Source: Chara braunii
Taxonomy: Eukaryota; Streptophyta; Charophyceae; Charales; Characeae
Length of the DNA: 38,925 bases
Reading direction: 5' to 3'
Assembly (NCBI GenBank): GCA_003427395.1
Contig: BFEA01000057.1
Span: 1,271,135-1,310,059, forward strand
Shown here: positions 10,136-20,345 of the stretch, one piece after another
Numbering within the stretch: the stretch's first letter is position 1
Layout of the letters: each line of letters opens with the position of its first letter
Position numbers and translations under genes: made by a program
The notes under the pieces: model-generated
Seen by the model: the letters and a program-made list of their open reading frames with translations, nothing else
What the model was told of the DNA's origin: nothing
Database searches by the model: none

Positions 10136-11540
10136 GGCAGATTACCTAGGTGCGCTGATTTATGAGTCTGGTCTTTCTGAGAACATTACTCGATCCTTGG
10201 GGGAAGCCTACAAGGAAGACCCTATCACGATGGACATCATCAACAAACTGAAGGCCAAAGACAAGGTCACCACTGACGAGTTTGTGACGGTGGATGGGTT
10301 ACTCTTTCTTGAGAAGGTAGGGTTTAAAAGGTTAGTTGTTCCATTTGCGTAGTTTATTTTCAGGTGAGTGCCACGACGCAACGGGACATTTCGGCTATAA
10401 GAAGACTAATGTTAATTTAGTACAGCGATTTTGGTGGCCTAACATGTCGGACGATGCAAAGAAGTACGTACAAACATCTCAGGTCTGTCAGCGGGACAAG
10501 CCACGTACTTAAGCTCCGCTTGGGTTACTAAAGCCTCTACCCATCCCTGTTGGTACAGGACGAAGTATCTCCATGGACTTCATGGATACCCTTGTGACCA
10601 ACAAGAGTGGCACGAGACATATCTTCGTCATAGTTGATAGGTTCACTAAGTTTGCTAGACTAATTGTCATGCCGGAGACCGTCAGGACTGAACACGTCAT
10701 CAAGTTATTCATGGATAACTGGGTGCGTGACTTTGGACTACCGAAGACGATCGTTAGTGACAAAGATGTGCGTTTCACAAGCGAGATGTGGAAGAAGGCC
10801 GCTGAACAGATGGGCAGCCAACTCCAAATGACTTCTGGGAATCATTCTGAAGCCAATGGGCAGGTTGAACAGATGAACCGGGTGGTGCAGCATCTGCTGA
10901 GGCATTATATTAAGCCCAACCAGGATGACTGGGATGAGAAATTACCTCTCATCGCCAGTCTGTACAATTAACGTTGTACATAGCACCACCAGGGTCACCC
11001 CGAATCAGCTGCATCTGGGGTGGAAGCCTAGATCTGCACTAGACTTCCCCCTTCCTGAAAACCGACCTGCTGCAACTCCTGGAACCATTGAGTTCGTTGT
11101 CCAGTACGAGAAGTTGCTGCAGCAAGCTGTCGAGAACATCAAGAAGTCTCAGGAAGCAAATGATTGCTTATGATAACAAACATCGCCAGCAATCTACATT
11201 TCAGGTAGGGGAACGTGTCTTGGTTAAGGCTAGTGAACTGGGACAGGAGTTTGACATCTCTAGGAAACTAATGCCTCAGTACTTCGGTCCCTGGGAAGTC
11301 CTGGATGTTGTGGGTAGTGAGATAGATGGTCCCTCGTACGTTATCCTTATCCCTCGTCACTTACGCACTCACCCTGTGTTTCATGCCTCAAAGCTCGCTC
11401 CTTTCGCTGAGACAGAACAGTTCCCATCAAGGAGATCTATGCTGCCCCCAACCATGGATGGTCTCGTTGTCGAGCGCACGGTCCTCGCAATGATAGGGGA
11501 CCTTCCTGGCCTCGTCACGCAGGATTCGACAGAACTTTAA
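10136..11540 (+). pseudogene. Integrase of element A, broken
   Basis: This enzyme would join element cDNA to the host chromosome. The zinc-binding His/Cys part lies in about 10360-10500 (GECHDATGHFG, then FWWPNMSDD), where the first Cys of the last pair reads Ser (TSQVCQ). A stop at 10509-10511 separates it from the catalytic core at 10573-10971. The core holds the DDE residues as MDF, VSDKDVRF and SEANGQVEQMNR. A frame change near 10970 is followed by NQLHLGWKPRSALDFPLPE. A second change near 11160 leads to the SH3-like C-terminal region (FQVGERVLVKA, PQYFGPWEVLDVVG, HPVFHASKLAPF). The chromodomain-like tail present at 20180-20312 is absent. Confidence 0.85.
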
Positions 11541-13003
11541 ACCCGTAATGCGTTGCCGCTCCGGCCGAGTGCGCCAGCCATAGCTCTCGCGAACCCCTAC
11601 GACATGATAGGGCCACGCGAGGTACAACTTACCTCCACCTGCGGGGGTTGTTACCATCCCTTAGGTGGGCGTATCCCCGTCGAGCTACCAGTCCACAGTA
11701 CGAAAGCCTTCGTATGCGATCGCAGAGGTGGACCAGCCGAGGGCGTTTTCTCGTACGATGTAGCATAGGGGGTATGCGCGGTCCCATGCCTCAATCAGAC
11801 CCGTACGCGAGCTGACGCACTGGGGGGCTGAAGTCCCAGGCGCGACTCAGCGTCGGTCGACTAGGACGTATCCTTCTTACCACGCGTTACACCACGCAAA
11901 AACAAAAAGTCAGATCATTCACACAAAACAAAACACTCCTAGTCCCTTTAGTATCCAACCCATAACCTTTCAGTACAGAAATCGTTTAGGCATCGTGCGC
12001 GTGACTTAATATAAAATCGCGCGGATGCAAGGCTTTCTTATCGACTAGCCATGCATGCATACGCAAGTAGTTACGACGATGGAGTATTATGTAGTACCCA
12101 TAATCACGTGGCCCTCGATGGTCTTGAGGGTCGCGTTCGACACTCAAGTGTCGGCTGACACGCGCCTTGAGGGGTTAATCTCTCGACGCTAGACAACCGC
12201 AAAGGCGGTGAAGAACCACACCCTCTTCTGCACCCTGCGGAGAGTGGGTGGTACACAGGTTCCGACTTGTGGTGGCAGTCGACCCTTATGGCCATGGAGA
12301 CAAGCTCCATCATCTAGGGCCTCGAGAGAAGTTAAGGGGTTTTACTTTGACGGTTGCCACTGACTTCAACGTCCAACTATAAAAATTAACAAGCAAAATC
12401 ACTCAATAAATAAACAGGCATCCTAATGCCCATATTAAATTAGAACTCGAGATAAAATAAAAGACGGGAAAAATAAACCCATCAGGTATGCAGATCGTGC
12501 GACACATGGTTGTCATTCTCACTGCCTCCAAAGTAAGACTCGTATGCCAAACTCCAAAATACTAACCTGCATAAAACACAGCCACATACGAATGCCACAT
12601 TGTCATGCACCAATGTGGTCAACTTTACTCTTCCCTGTAACTCACACCATCCCTCACACGTTCAGGCCCCAACTATTGTCCAACCTCCCATAAAACCCAT
12701 CAGTTCTTTATAATGGTCATTAAAAAAAAGTTTGGTTAAAACCTTCAAAGAAACATATCAAAACTCGGGGCGTGAGCCGACGAATCGGCAATCAACCAAC
12801 CAACTTGTTATCAAAAGATAACAGAAGACGATCCTCATAGGATCGGGCTGAACTAGTCAGATCTTGAATCAAGAACGACCAAGAAGGACTTGCACAACAC
12901 AGGCAAAATCCCAAATACTTGATTTATTTATTTTTTTCTCACTTAAAATCTCATAAGACTAGATCTTAAATCTAATTATCAAATGAACTTCAGAGAATAA
13001 GGA
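11541..13003. other. Unassigned noncoding DNA
   Basis: No gene is supported. The first 350 bp are GC-rich, with a small hairpin around TACGAAAGCCTTCGTA near 11699-11714. The rest is AT-rich with only short frames. It lies between the end of element A pol and a diverged tandem repeat, and could be the internal noncoding region of another LTR element. No PBS, polypurine tract or LTR boundary could be placed. Confidence 0.4.
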
Positions 13004-13450
13004 AAAATATGGCAACATCTCCTCTATACAGGGTGGATCGCCATGACTTCTCCTACCAGAATATTCTAACTCTTCAAAACTAAGAAAATTTCGACAGCGC
13101 TTCCCATAGAAGAAGCGGATTTTCAGAATTTATACAAGGTTAAATATTAAACCAAAAAAATAACTCAGACTTCACAAAGTCAAATTTTGTCTAACTCTCT
13201 GATTTAGTAAAAAATTGGGCAACACTTCCCCTAGAAAGCTAGGCTTCCCATATTTTAATTAAGCCATACATAAACTCAAACAAAAGTTGAACTTTGAAAG
13301 TTAAAATTTGATAAACTCTTTGGTTTTGTAGAAATTTCGGCAGCGCTTCCCGTAGGAAAAGTAACTTTCCAAAATTTATACAGCGCCAAGTAAAATAAAT
13401 GAACCCAGAAAATGCGATAACTTTAACTAAGTAAAATAAACTTAACTCAA
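13004..13450. repeat. Diverged ~120-bp tandem repeat (about 4 units)
   Basis: Units start near 13004, 13086, 13212 and 13332. Each opens with a variant of AAATTTCGGCAGCGCTTCCC followed by (C/A/G)TAG, then AT-rich DNA. From memory, 'TTTCGGCAGC..TTCCC' motifs are common in noncoding parts of plant Ty3/gypsy elements; that link is an inference. The spacing (82, 126, 120 bp) and divergence point to an old array. Confidence 0.7.
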
Positions 13451-13850
13451 AAAATGCAGGAATTGAACTAACTCCTATAGCTCCATCACGTGGCGAGCAC
13501 TAACAGATTACTCTACTAAGCTGTTATGACCATGGCCAATTTCGAGATACACATCCATCGGAAAATACAATGCCATCCAATCGCAGAAAGAAATAAATGA
13601 ACTTGAGAGGAGAGAGAGGGTTACAAAAAGAAGAAGAAGAAGTAAGAAAGAAGAAGAAGATGATGTACACCAGCATAGACAAGGCTCTTCTTCTTCGCCC
13701 AACAATCTCCTCCTCCTTATCTCCCCCTTCTCTTATTCATACAAGAAATAATAATACAATGTTGAATGACTGATCCAGAATCAATCCGAGTCCCTTTTCT
13801 ACTGCAGGTATCACTTGACGTCCACCATAGCCATAGCTGCCTCCCCCACT
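13275..13850 (+). repeat. Dispersed noncoding repeat, copy 1 (second copy at 38460-38925)
   Basis: The same landmarks in the same order are seen at both sites. These are AAAGTT(T)GAACTTTG, TGTTA(T/C)GA(C/T)C, AATGCCA(T/C)CCAAT(C/T)GC with AAAGAAAT, a GAA-rich stretch, a TCTCC/TCCTCC stretch, CCAGAATCAAT, CT(A/T)CTGC and GTCCACCATA. The TGTTA block at 13522 looks like an LTR start. Orientation is the same at both sites. It is noncoding. The element it belongs to is not identified. Confidence 0.7.
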
Positions 13851-14579
13851 CTTCACTCTCATAGGTCGAGGCTATGGCGGACTACTAGGCCTTGCTCAGA
13901 TGCCCAAAGGACAACCCAAAGGAACTATGGCTGCTCTAGCTCAGGCCGCCATGCCCAACCCTGGCTTGAAGCTTCTTCGTGTGGCTCTCCCCGGTTGGGG
14001 ACTCCCTCCTGCAGCGCCCACCAAGGTGATGAAGATGGCTGCCACCATAGCCAGGTAAGTACCCCTGGCGCTCCTCCCCCTTCCTTCCTTCTTCCTCCCT
14101 CGTGTCCTTCTCCTTCCTCCCCAGCAGCGCTGCTCCATCATAGCGTTGCTCCAGCCAGCGCTCCACCAGTGTGTTGCCAAACTTGCACACCGAAAAAGAG
14201 GCCGGACTCTCCGCCCGGCCCGAAGATATAGCGGTCTGCTTTGCCTCTTGCGCGGTGACTTCCGGGCCGCTTGGCCTCCCAGGCAACCAGTACCTCCTGT
14301 TTGGAGGGAAACATCATTGCAGACTCCGATATTTGCCCGTACAGGCCCTAGACTCAGACTGGTATCCTCCTAGACCTAGCCTACACTACTGGGCCTCTAA
14401 AAATGCCACTTTTGTCTTCTTCTGCTCGGCCTCCGGTACTTGCACATCTACCCCTTTCAGGTGCGGTACCGGCCTACCCGCTACTTGAGTGGTTTTCCCC
14501 CCTGCAACCCCTCAATGTCACGACCACAGGTAAGTACCGGCCCTGAGGGCCCAACGAACGAGCAAGTGCCCTGACGGGC
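13851..14579. other. Noncoding DNA with a donor/pyrimidine/AG module
   Basis: No gene is supported. After CAG at 14054 come GTAAGT, a 60-base pyrimidine-rich run and CAG at 14122-14124 (intron-like 14055-14124). The DNA around it resembles 31925-32100: GTA(A/G)GTAC(C/T)CCTGGC after the CAG, and AGCGCTCC..CCAG(T/A)GTG..TTGCC after the tract. It may therefore be an LTR fragment related to that of element C. A second donor-like CAG/GTAAGTACC lies at 14530. Confidence 0.45.
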
Positions 14580-14750
14580 CACACACATACTCATGCCAAC
14601 CAGCACTCAGACAGGCACGGTCACACACATACCCAAACCAACCAACACTCAGACAGGCATGGTCACACACACACCCAAACCAACCAACACTCAGACAGGC
14701 ATGGTCACACACACACTCAAGCCAACCAACACTCAGACAGACATGCAGTC
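14580..14750 (+). repeat. 42-bp tandem repeat, four units
   Basis: ACTCAGACAGGCA recurs at 14605, 14647, 14689 and 14731, an exact 42-bp period. The unit ends in CACACACAC runs and CCAACCAAC. Because 42 is a multiple of three, one plus-strand frame stays open and reads PTNTQTGMVTHTPK per unit. There is no evidence that it is translated. Confidence 0.92.
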
Positions 14751-15162
14751 TCGCAGGCGTGCACACACAGACTTAGTAGCAGGCGGGAAACTCAGTAAGG
14801 CATTCAGTCTATGAGCAACATTCAAAAATCAGTTGTGTGTTTCAGTCCATGTTTGGACAGGTCATCGCAAAGCAGCAAAAATAAAAAGAGCTTGAACAAA
14901 AGACAAGGCATTGCTAGCAAGCATGTCATGTCAACAACTCATTCAACCAGTTCAAAAACAAGGGTTCGTTCATCCAAAATTTTAATCTTTCTCTTTGTCC
15001 TGATTCTCAAAGACATGAGTCATGTATCTTATTTAGTTAATTGTGAACTTTCCAAGTTGTTCTCAGTCAAACCCCATGCAATCCTCAACACATTAGCCTG
15101 GACTATTCTCACAAGGAGAAGAGTCGGACCTTTCTCAACAAGCAAAAAAAACTGACTGACTT
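14751..15162. other. Unassigned DNA between two tandem arrays
   Basis: A frame of 114 codons (14811-15155) shows no recognised motif and has the composition of surrounding noncoding DNA, so it is not called as a gene. Confidence 0.4.
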
Positions 15163-15690
15163 AGCAAAGCGACCAGATCAGTCAGGAGGACCTCATTTTC
15201 GGTCTCATTTCAATGTCTTAGGCAAAAAAGCAAAGCGACTGGATCAGTCGTGAGGACCTCATCTCCAGCCCCATTTCAATGTCTTAGGCGAACCAGCAAA
15301 GCGACCGAATCAGTCATGAGGACCTTATCTCCAGCCCCATTTCAATGTCTTAGGCAAACAAGCAAAGCGACCGGATCAGTCAAGAGGACCTCATCTCCAG
15401 CCCCATTTCAATGTTTTAGGCAAATGAGCAAAGCAACTGGATCAGTCATGAGGACCTCATCTCCAGCCCCATTTCAATGTCTTAGGCAAAACAGCAAAGC
15501 CAGCAAAACAATCAGATCAATCAGGAGGACCTAATCTCCAACCCCATTTCAATGTCTTAGGCAAACGAGCAAAGCGACCGGATTAGTCATGAGGACCTTA
15601 TCTCCAACCCCATTTCAATGTCTTAGGCAAACCAGCAAAGCGACCAGATCAGTCATGAAGACCTCATCTCCAGCTCCATTTCAAATCATC
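15163..15690 (+). repeat. 66-bp minisatellite, eight units
   Basis: GCAAAGC(G/A)AC starts recur at 15164, 15230, 15296, 15362, 15428, 15494, 15569 and 15635. The period is 66 bp except one unit enlarged by 9 bp. Each unit holds GGATCAGTC, AGGACCT(C/T)ATCTCC, AGCCCCATTTC and AATGTCTTAGGCAAA. Both 66 and 75 are multiples of three. One frame is open from about 15160 to a TAA near 15532, reading SKAT.SV..RTSSPAPFQCLRQ per unit, and it reopens after the TAA. It is probably a noncoding satellite, but the frame retention is notable. Confidence 0.92.
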
Positions 15691-16704
15691 GCAAGCAGAC
15701 ATCGTGGATTTTTGCCACAGACAGATGACTTAATCATGCATAGTAGATTCTCTTTCTGATTCTGTTAAAGTCCGGAATTAAAGTCAAGGAAATATACAAA
15801 AAGTTAAAACTCAGTCAAACTGAATGAAGGGTGGTATAGATAGGGGTATAGGGGATCTTAAGGGAAGATGGTGTCGGCCTACCTCATAGTTCCCTGCCAC
15901 CAGGGTCCCACCTGAACCCCGGCAGAGCTCCCGCAATCGGTGGGGCGAACCTCCCACAGAGGCCTTGGCACGGATTACGGGTTTCAATCCCGCCTGCCGC
16001 CTTCCTCTCTGAATAAAAAAACTAGACAAGTGAGACGGGCAGAAGGAGACATATCCGGACACTCAGATACGAGAGGGGTGCACTCAAACTCGCGTGAGAG
16101 GGCCTTGATTCCTTGACACGCCTCAGGGCCCCCCAATGATGGCCAAACACGCAGTAATACCGCCAAACTGAAGTCAAAACGTTGAATGTTGATCTCCTGA
16201 CGGTCCTCCAAATCACAATGGTAACCCCCTTTGCAAAGTTCAACCACTTCCCCAAGTTGTGACACCGCTTCTTATGACCGAACCGCTACTACGCAGCCCA
16301 GAAAGACCCTGTTCAAATAGATCACACCCCTCTGCTCTATTTGAAGCGCAGGCACACTCAACAAAACTCAACCGAATATAGCATGTACAACAACCGTGTG
16401 CACCAACAAGATACTGTAGTACCACACAATGCAGTTCTTGACAGCTAACGAAGCATGACACTACACAACAACAGTTAGGCAGAGTGCGCAGCGAAACCCA
16501 ACCTGCAAAGTGGCCGTGTGCAAAAAAACAAGCTCCATCAGTGGAGCATCAAAACACAGCGGACGACGCCTTCCCACTCCGCGCCCCGAGCTTGCGAGAT
16601 CACCACCGTTCCTAAACAGTGGTGCGGACAAATGAACCCCCAACTCTTGGTAGAAGTTCCAACTGCAGATCCTCAATGAAAGCCTGATGCTCGAATATTG
16701 CCTT
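15691..16704. other. Unassigned DNA, no supported gene
   Basis: Several frames of 70-95 codons exist on the minus strand (for example 15984-16265), but none shows a recognisable domain. A GGGTTTCAATCCC motif near 15977 resembles a tRNA T-arm, but no complete cloverleaf can be drawn. Confidence 0.4.
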
Positions 16705-17110
16705 GACTATAGAAATACACCAATACAACTATCCAGAAAGCAGAAGTTCAGAGACACAACATCGATGGAGACTCAAGGTCAGAACTCAAATGTCGATGAA
16801 AGCATGCACTGGCCACTACCGCAAACATGAACTAAGCTTTCCCACTTCCCGGCACCTTGTGCCCAAACTGTGATTCCACAGCTACTCTATCAGACAGAGC
16901 CTCCTGCTAACGACCGCATCAGCAACCAACAACGAAGTCCAACAACAACAGTAAAACAACAAAGGCTGTGCACTAGCCGCTCCTCCTTTCCTCTGCGCTC
17001 ATCATCAACAGTAACAGTTGAAGTACATGAAGATGCCACTCACACTGACCACCGTCGTGGGGAGGTACGTTCCCCCACACTTCGCATTTGCACCGGAGAT
17101 CAGCATCGGA
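16705..17110 (+). repeat. Dispersed noncoding repeat, copy 1 (second copy at 21690-22010)
   Basis: It shares ordered landmarks with 21690-22010: CCAGAAAGCAGAA, a GGAGA(C/A) block, TCAAATGTC(G/A)ATGAAAGCA, GAAGTACATG(A/C)AGATG and then AGGTACGT followed by a pyrimidine-rich run. Both copies lie on the plus strand. No coding capacity is seen. Confidence 0.6.
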
Positions 17111-18236
17111 CGAACCTCCCACACGATTGACAAGCCGTGTTTCCACAACTTCTATCCGTGCTGGAAACCAGAAATCAAACCAAACTTTTTCCCCTTTGCT
17201 CCATACAAGGTCTTCGTTTTTACTGTGTTCACCTTAGGATGCCTGCGTCATCTTCCCCGCTAGCATCAACAGCAACAAAGGGAGCGCACGCGGACGCTGA
17301 ATATGCAGACTATATCGCCGCGACCGGGTATGTAAGCTCTGCCTCGATCAGGTGCCTGCTCTCTCTCTCTCTCCCTCTAGAACCCGCGCCTGGCAACACA
17401 TAAGCTTCAAGAAGGGAGTGAACCTTCTCCCAAAGTGCAGAAAGATTCGTTACAGCACGCCTCCGCTGCGACACAACCTGTTGCCATTAGCAGCCTTAGC
17501 CAAGGCACGTACAGGTAAGTCTTCCTTTGTCCCCCGAACTCTCTCAGCTCTACCACTTCTACTACCGGGACGACTGACCCCGTTGCCCGACTCGCTTTAA
17601 AGCTAGCGGGTTAATATAATCACGAGAGGGACAAAAGACGTGAGCAGGGTGGAATAGTCGTGGTCTGCACTAATAATCATGAACAGAAACGAGGACAGCA
17701 ATTCACTTACTCTCAGCGACAGCCCCCGATGACGAGCACAGATAGCAGCAGCATCCGCAGGCAACACGATTGTTAATAAGCAAATGTGAATGAGTATCCC
17801 GCTGGTCAGGTATACACTGCCTTCCAACCATGAAGATTGAGAGAGGCTACCTCCATCGATGGGCGAGCAAAATCGGAATGAATCTTCCATCAGGACAAGA
17901 GAAGATTTCCCCGTAGAACCCCTCTTGCACCGTTGTGCTCAGCCTGTCAGGTATGTATTCCCTCACCCCTTCTGTTCCTTTCGCTTAGTCAACTCGGCCT
18001 CCTCCTTTCCGATGCATCTGACCGCCTTACCGACCAGATTCGTACGGGCCCAAACCCAACAGTGTTGCAGACCGTAAAGGGGAGCAGCATGGCGGTCACG
18101 ACCGCGAAGGAGCCAACCACATCTCACAAGTCATGCAGGTAAGTCTTTTGTTTTCCTTCTCAGTTCACCCACACCCCTCTGAATTCCCCTTCCCCGCCCT
18201 CGCTCTGCTTACACACACGCCTTTCCCCCCTATCAG
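17065..18236 (+). other. Cluster of short donor / pyrimidine / AG modules
   Basis: Five donor-like sites occur at 17065 (GTACGT), 17352 (GTGCCT, with a GTATGT at 17328), 17515 (GTAAGT), 17951 (GTATGT) and 18139 (GTAAGT). All but 17352 follow an AG or CAG closely matching a 5' splice site. Each is followed by pyrimidine-rich DNA ending in AG at 17380, 17547, 17988 and 18163 or 18236. The implied introns of 25-98 bases are mostly too short for a streptophyte spliceosome. The stretches between have partly open frames but no recognised domain. It is either a noncoding or unknown gene, or a repeat family carrying this motif. Confidence 0.4.
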
Positions 18237-18504
18237 CAGAACTTAGTCATCAAATGTAATGATGTCGACAGCGAGCCGTAGCAGCATGGGACAGCAAGCA
18301 GCAACAACATGGCCCCGTTTCTTTCCTCACCGAAAAAGAGAATGAATATTCCCCAAAACATGGGAAGATTCATGCCACTCTAAAGTGATCTCCCATTTGG
18401 GCGCAGCTCCCACCTACTGGTATGCCAGTTCTTCCCCCAATAGACAAAACTAGATAACACCTACGAGATTCACAGCACCTGAAATTCGTTGTTTACGACT
18501 TCAC

Positions 18505-18534
18505 TTCGCTCGATTCCTTCGAGGATCGAGCGAA
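18505..18534. repeat. Hairpin, 10-bp arms
   Basis: TTCGCTCGAT (18505-18514) and ATCGAGCGAA (18525-18534) are exact reverse complements around a 10-base loop. It lies just upstream of the duplicated segment. No function is assigned. Confidence 0.8.
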
Positions 18535-18559
18535 ATATCGGATTCCCGCTCTTGCCATA

Positions 18560-18855
18560 GCTTCCTTCATGCTACCTCTGCGCAGTCACTTTCTCTCCTA
18601 TCTCCCTGCACAGCGCTCTAACGTGCAAACTAACCGCACCATCTGACTCGCCTTGCCTAAAAACCCCAAGATCGCCTCTTAGTTCGAAAAAAACGGTCGT
18701 GAAACGAGAGAGATATGCTAAATCTTGCTCCCCACCATATTTTGTTTCACGATATCTTCGCGCACGACTTTTCTCTCCTAACTCCTATACCACTAACTCT
18801 CCATTAAAACTAACGTTAGATTCAGGTTCGCCTTATCCCAAAACCACTACCTACC
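18560..18855 (+). repeat. Diverged local duplication of a pyrimidine-rich segment
   Basis: The segment with GCGCAGTCACTTTCTCTCCTA and CTCGCCTTGCCTAAAAACC (18580-18665) resembles GCGCACGACTTTTCTCTCCTA and TTCGCCTTATCCCAAAACC (18760-18845). It is a diverged tandem duplication at a spacing of about 180 bp. Only short frames cross it. Confidence 0.55.
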
Positions 18856-19934
18856 ATCTCTCCCTGCCTGATTCCATCAACGAACGGGTGGCCATAAACT
18901 TTCACTCCCGCCATAGCTACCTCCCCTCGTTGCTGCCTTCTTCCTCGCCCCGCATGCACCTTGTGCAGAACCCCGTCCGGGTTCGTTCTCCCTCCTCTGC
19001 ATTCGCTGCCTTGGCTCGCCGTCTCTCCGCCTGTCGTGCTCCAGCCGTGCGCTAATTCAGACACTCGGATAAGTGTTGGCTGATACAGACCGCCGGACGG
19101 TAGTCATCGAGGCCGATGTCCGCTAAGGAGTGAGAAACCTGCGGAACTCCGATCAGCCCGAAGGCTGACAGTGCTGCAGCACACGACCTGTGTTCGACAG
19201 CCGTGGCAGTTCCGATGCCTTGATGAGTAGAGGCACCCGGGCCCACTGCGAAGCCTGAAGCTCGTGCCTAGGTGAAGCGGGTTCCGGTGCAGTTCTTGGT
19301 GGTAGTAACAAATATTCAAATGAGAACTTTGCAGGCCGAAGTGGCCTGCTGCTGAGACAGCTTGGGCCGCGCAGCCATCACTGCGACAGCCTTTGGCTGG
19401 TGCCCCCTGGCCCCACCCAGGCATGGATCACCACCTTGCGGGGCCCTGCAGGCATACTCACACTCAAACCTCTCTCAGCAGATTGTGGCTGGTGGACGGT
19501 ACGCCTGCAGCAACCCCCTCCACTCAGGTTTCTTTCCGCCTCGTGGGCTAATTACCCACCGGCTCGCATGCACGTTGAACTCCCCGCTCCGAGTTTCAAG
19601 TCGGGCGGCTAGGGGAATCTTGCCAGCACCCAGGCATGCCGGAAATCCGAACGGCCCCGCCGAAAGGGGCGCGTGATCAAGGTCCTCGACTGCCATAACG
19701 GCCACCCGTGTCCGGCAAAGTAGTAGCCGAGCCAGGCCCGTGGTGCCTGACGTCGGTCTCGGACCCGTTCACCAGGTCAAAGACAACCGTAACAATAAAA
19801 GTAGGAATAAAATAAAAAATGAAATTAAGTTTAATTAACATAAATAAGAACAAATGCGAGGAAACAAAAAAAAGTAATGGGGCGAGGGGCCGCGTCCCGC
19901 TGGCCTGTGACGCTGCGCACACCCAGGTCGTGCA
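18856..19934. other. Unassigned DNA upstream of the pol-tail fragment
   Basis: No supported gene. It is GC-rich to about 19770, then AT-rich (19790-19860). The frames here have no recognised motifs. Confidence 0.4.
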
Positions 19935-20312
19935 TGGTTGCACCTTGCCGTCGATATCTTCGCAAGCGCTGCTCACCCGGGCAAGGACTCAACTCTCACC
20001 TGCGAGTGCGCCGTCAACTTCAGACGAGGCTACACTGACGTGACTTACAAAAAGCACGTCAAATACCCTTGTAAGGGTATTTGGTACGACAACGTGGATG
20101 TCAACGATATCCTGGAGCACAGAGACATGCCTGTTTCCAAGCCAGCCGGCCGGGGTAGACCGCTTAAGCCTGAGTGAGAGTACAGGGTTCGGTTCAGGCA
20201 TCATACGGATCCTAGAGAAGATCGATGCTTTACGGGGGAGGAACTTGTCAAGACAGCTCCTCAGATTGTGGCCGAGTATGAGAAGAAACTGAAGGGGAAG
20301 GCACCAGCATGA
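19935..20312 (+). pseudogene. 3' end of a Ty3/gypsy pol gene (chromodomain-like tail)
   Basis: A first frame carries DVNDILEHRDMPVSKPAGRG, matching the minus-strand tail of element B near 26880. After one shift the second frame runs from YRVRFRHHTDPRED through FTGEELVKTAPQIVAEYE to a TGA at 20310-20312. This is the usual chromodomain-like C-terminus of plant Ty3/gypsy Pol. It is followed 25 bases later by a polypurine tract and an LTR, which confirms it as the true end of pol. Everything upstream of about 19935 is missing, so only the tail of this copy survives. A perfect palindrome sits inside it at 20060-20083. Confidence 0.8.
20060..20083. repeat. 24-base perfect hairpin in the pol tail
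   Basis: CAAATACCCTT and AAGGGTATTTG are exact reverse complements separated by GT, giving an 11-bp stem. It lies within the coding tail of the retroelement fragment. Confidence 0.85.
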
Positions 20313-20337
20313 AGCATCTCAGTGGACTTTCGAAGCC

Positions 20338-20345
20338 AAGGGGGA
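20338..20345 (+). other. Polypurine tract
   Basis: AAGGGGGA lies directly before the TGGAA start of the LTR. It is the plus-strand primer site for reverse transcription and sets the LTR 5' boundary. Confidence 0.85.

Larger units (their letters stand above)
4089..11540 (+). mobile_element. Element A: degenerate Ty3/gypsy retrotransposon
   Basis: The order is truncated LTR, primer binding site, leader, gag, protease remnant, reverse transcriptase, RNase H and integrase, which is the Ty3/gypsy order (integrase last). Nearly every domain carries a frameshift or stop, and a 509-bp foreign insertion splits gag from protease. The pol tail, polypurine tract and 3' LTR expected after 11540 are not seen, so the element is also 3'-truncated or its end is unrecognisable. 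Element B, on the other strand, is a diverged relative of it. Coding detail is given in the domain entries. Confidence 0.85.

Noticed and set aside
15163-15690. Regular repeats suggesting a CRISPR array
   Set aside because: The whole 66-bp unit is conserved with no variable spacers, and the context is eukaryotic. It is a minisatellite.
15925-16005. tRNA-like sequence with a GGGTTTCAATCCC T-arm
   Set aside because: No matching acceptor, D-arm or anticodon stem could be drawn on either strand.
15984-16265. A possible host gene on the minus strand (93 codons)
   Set aside because: No recognisable motif, no neighbouring exon structure and no homologous copy in the window.
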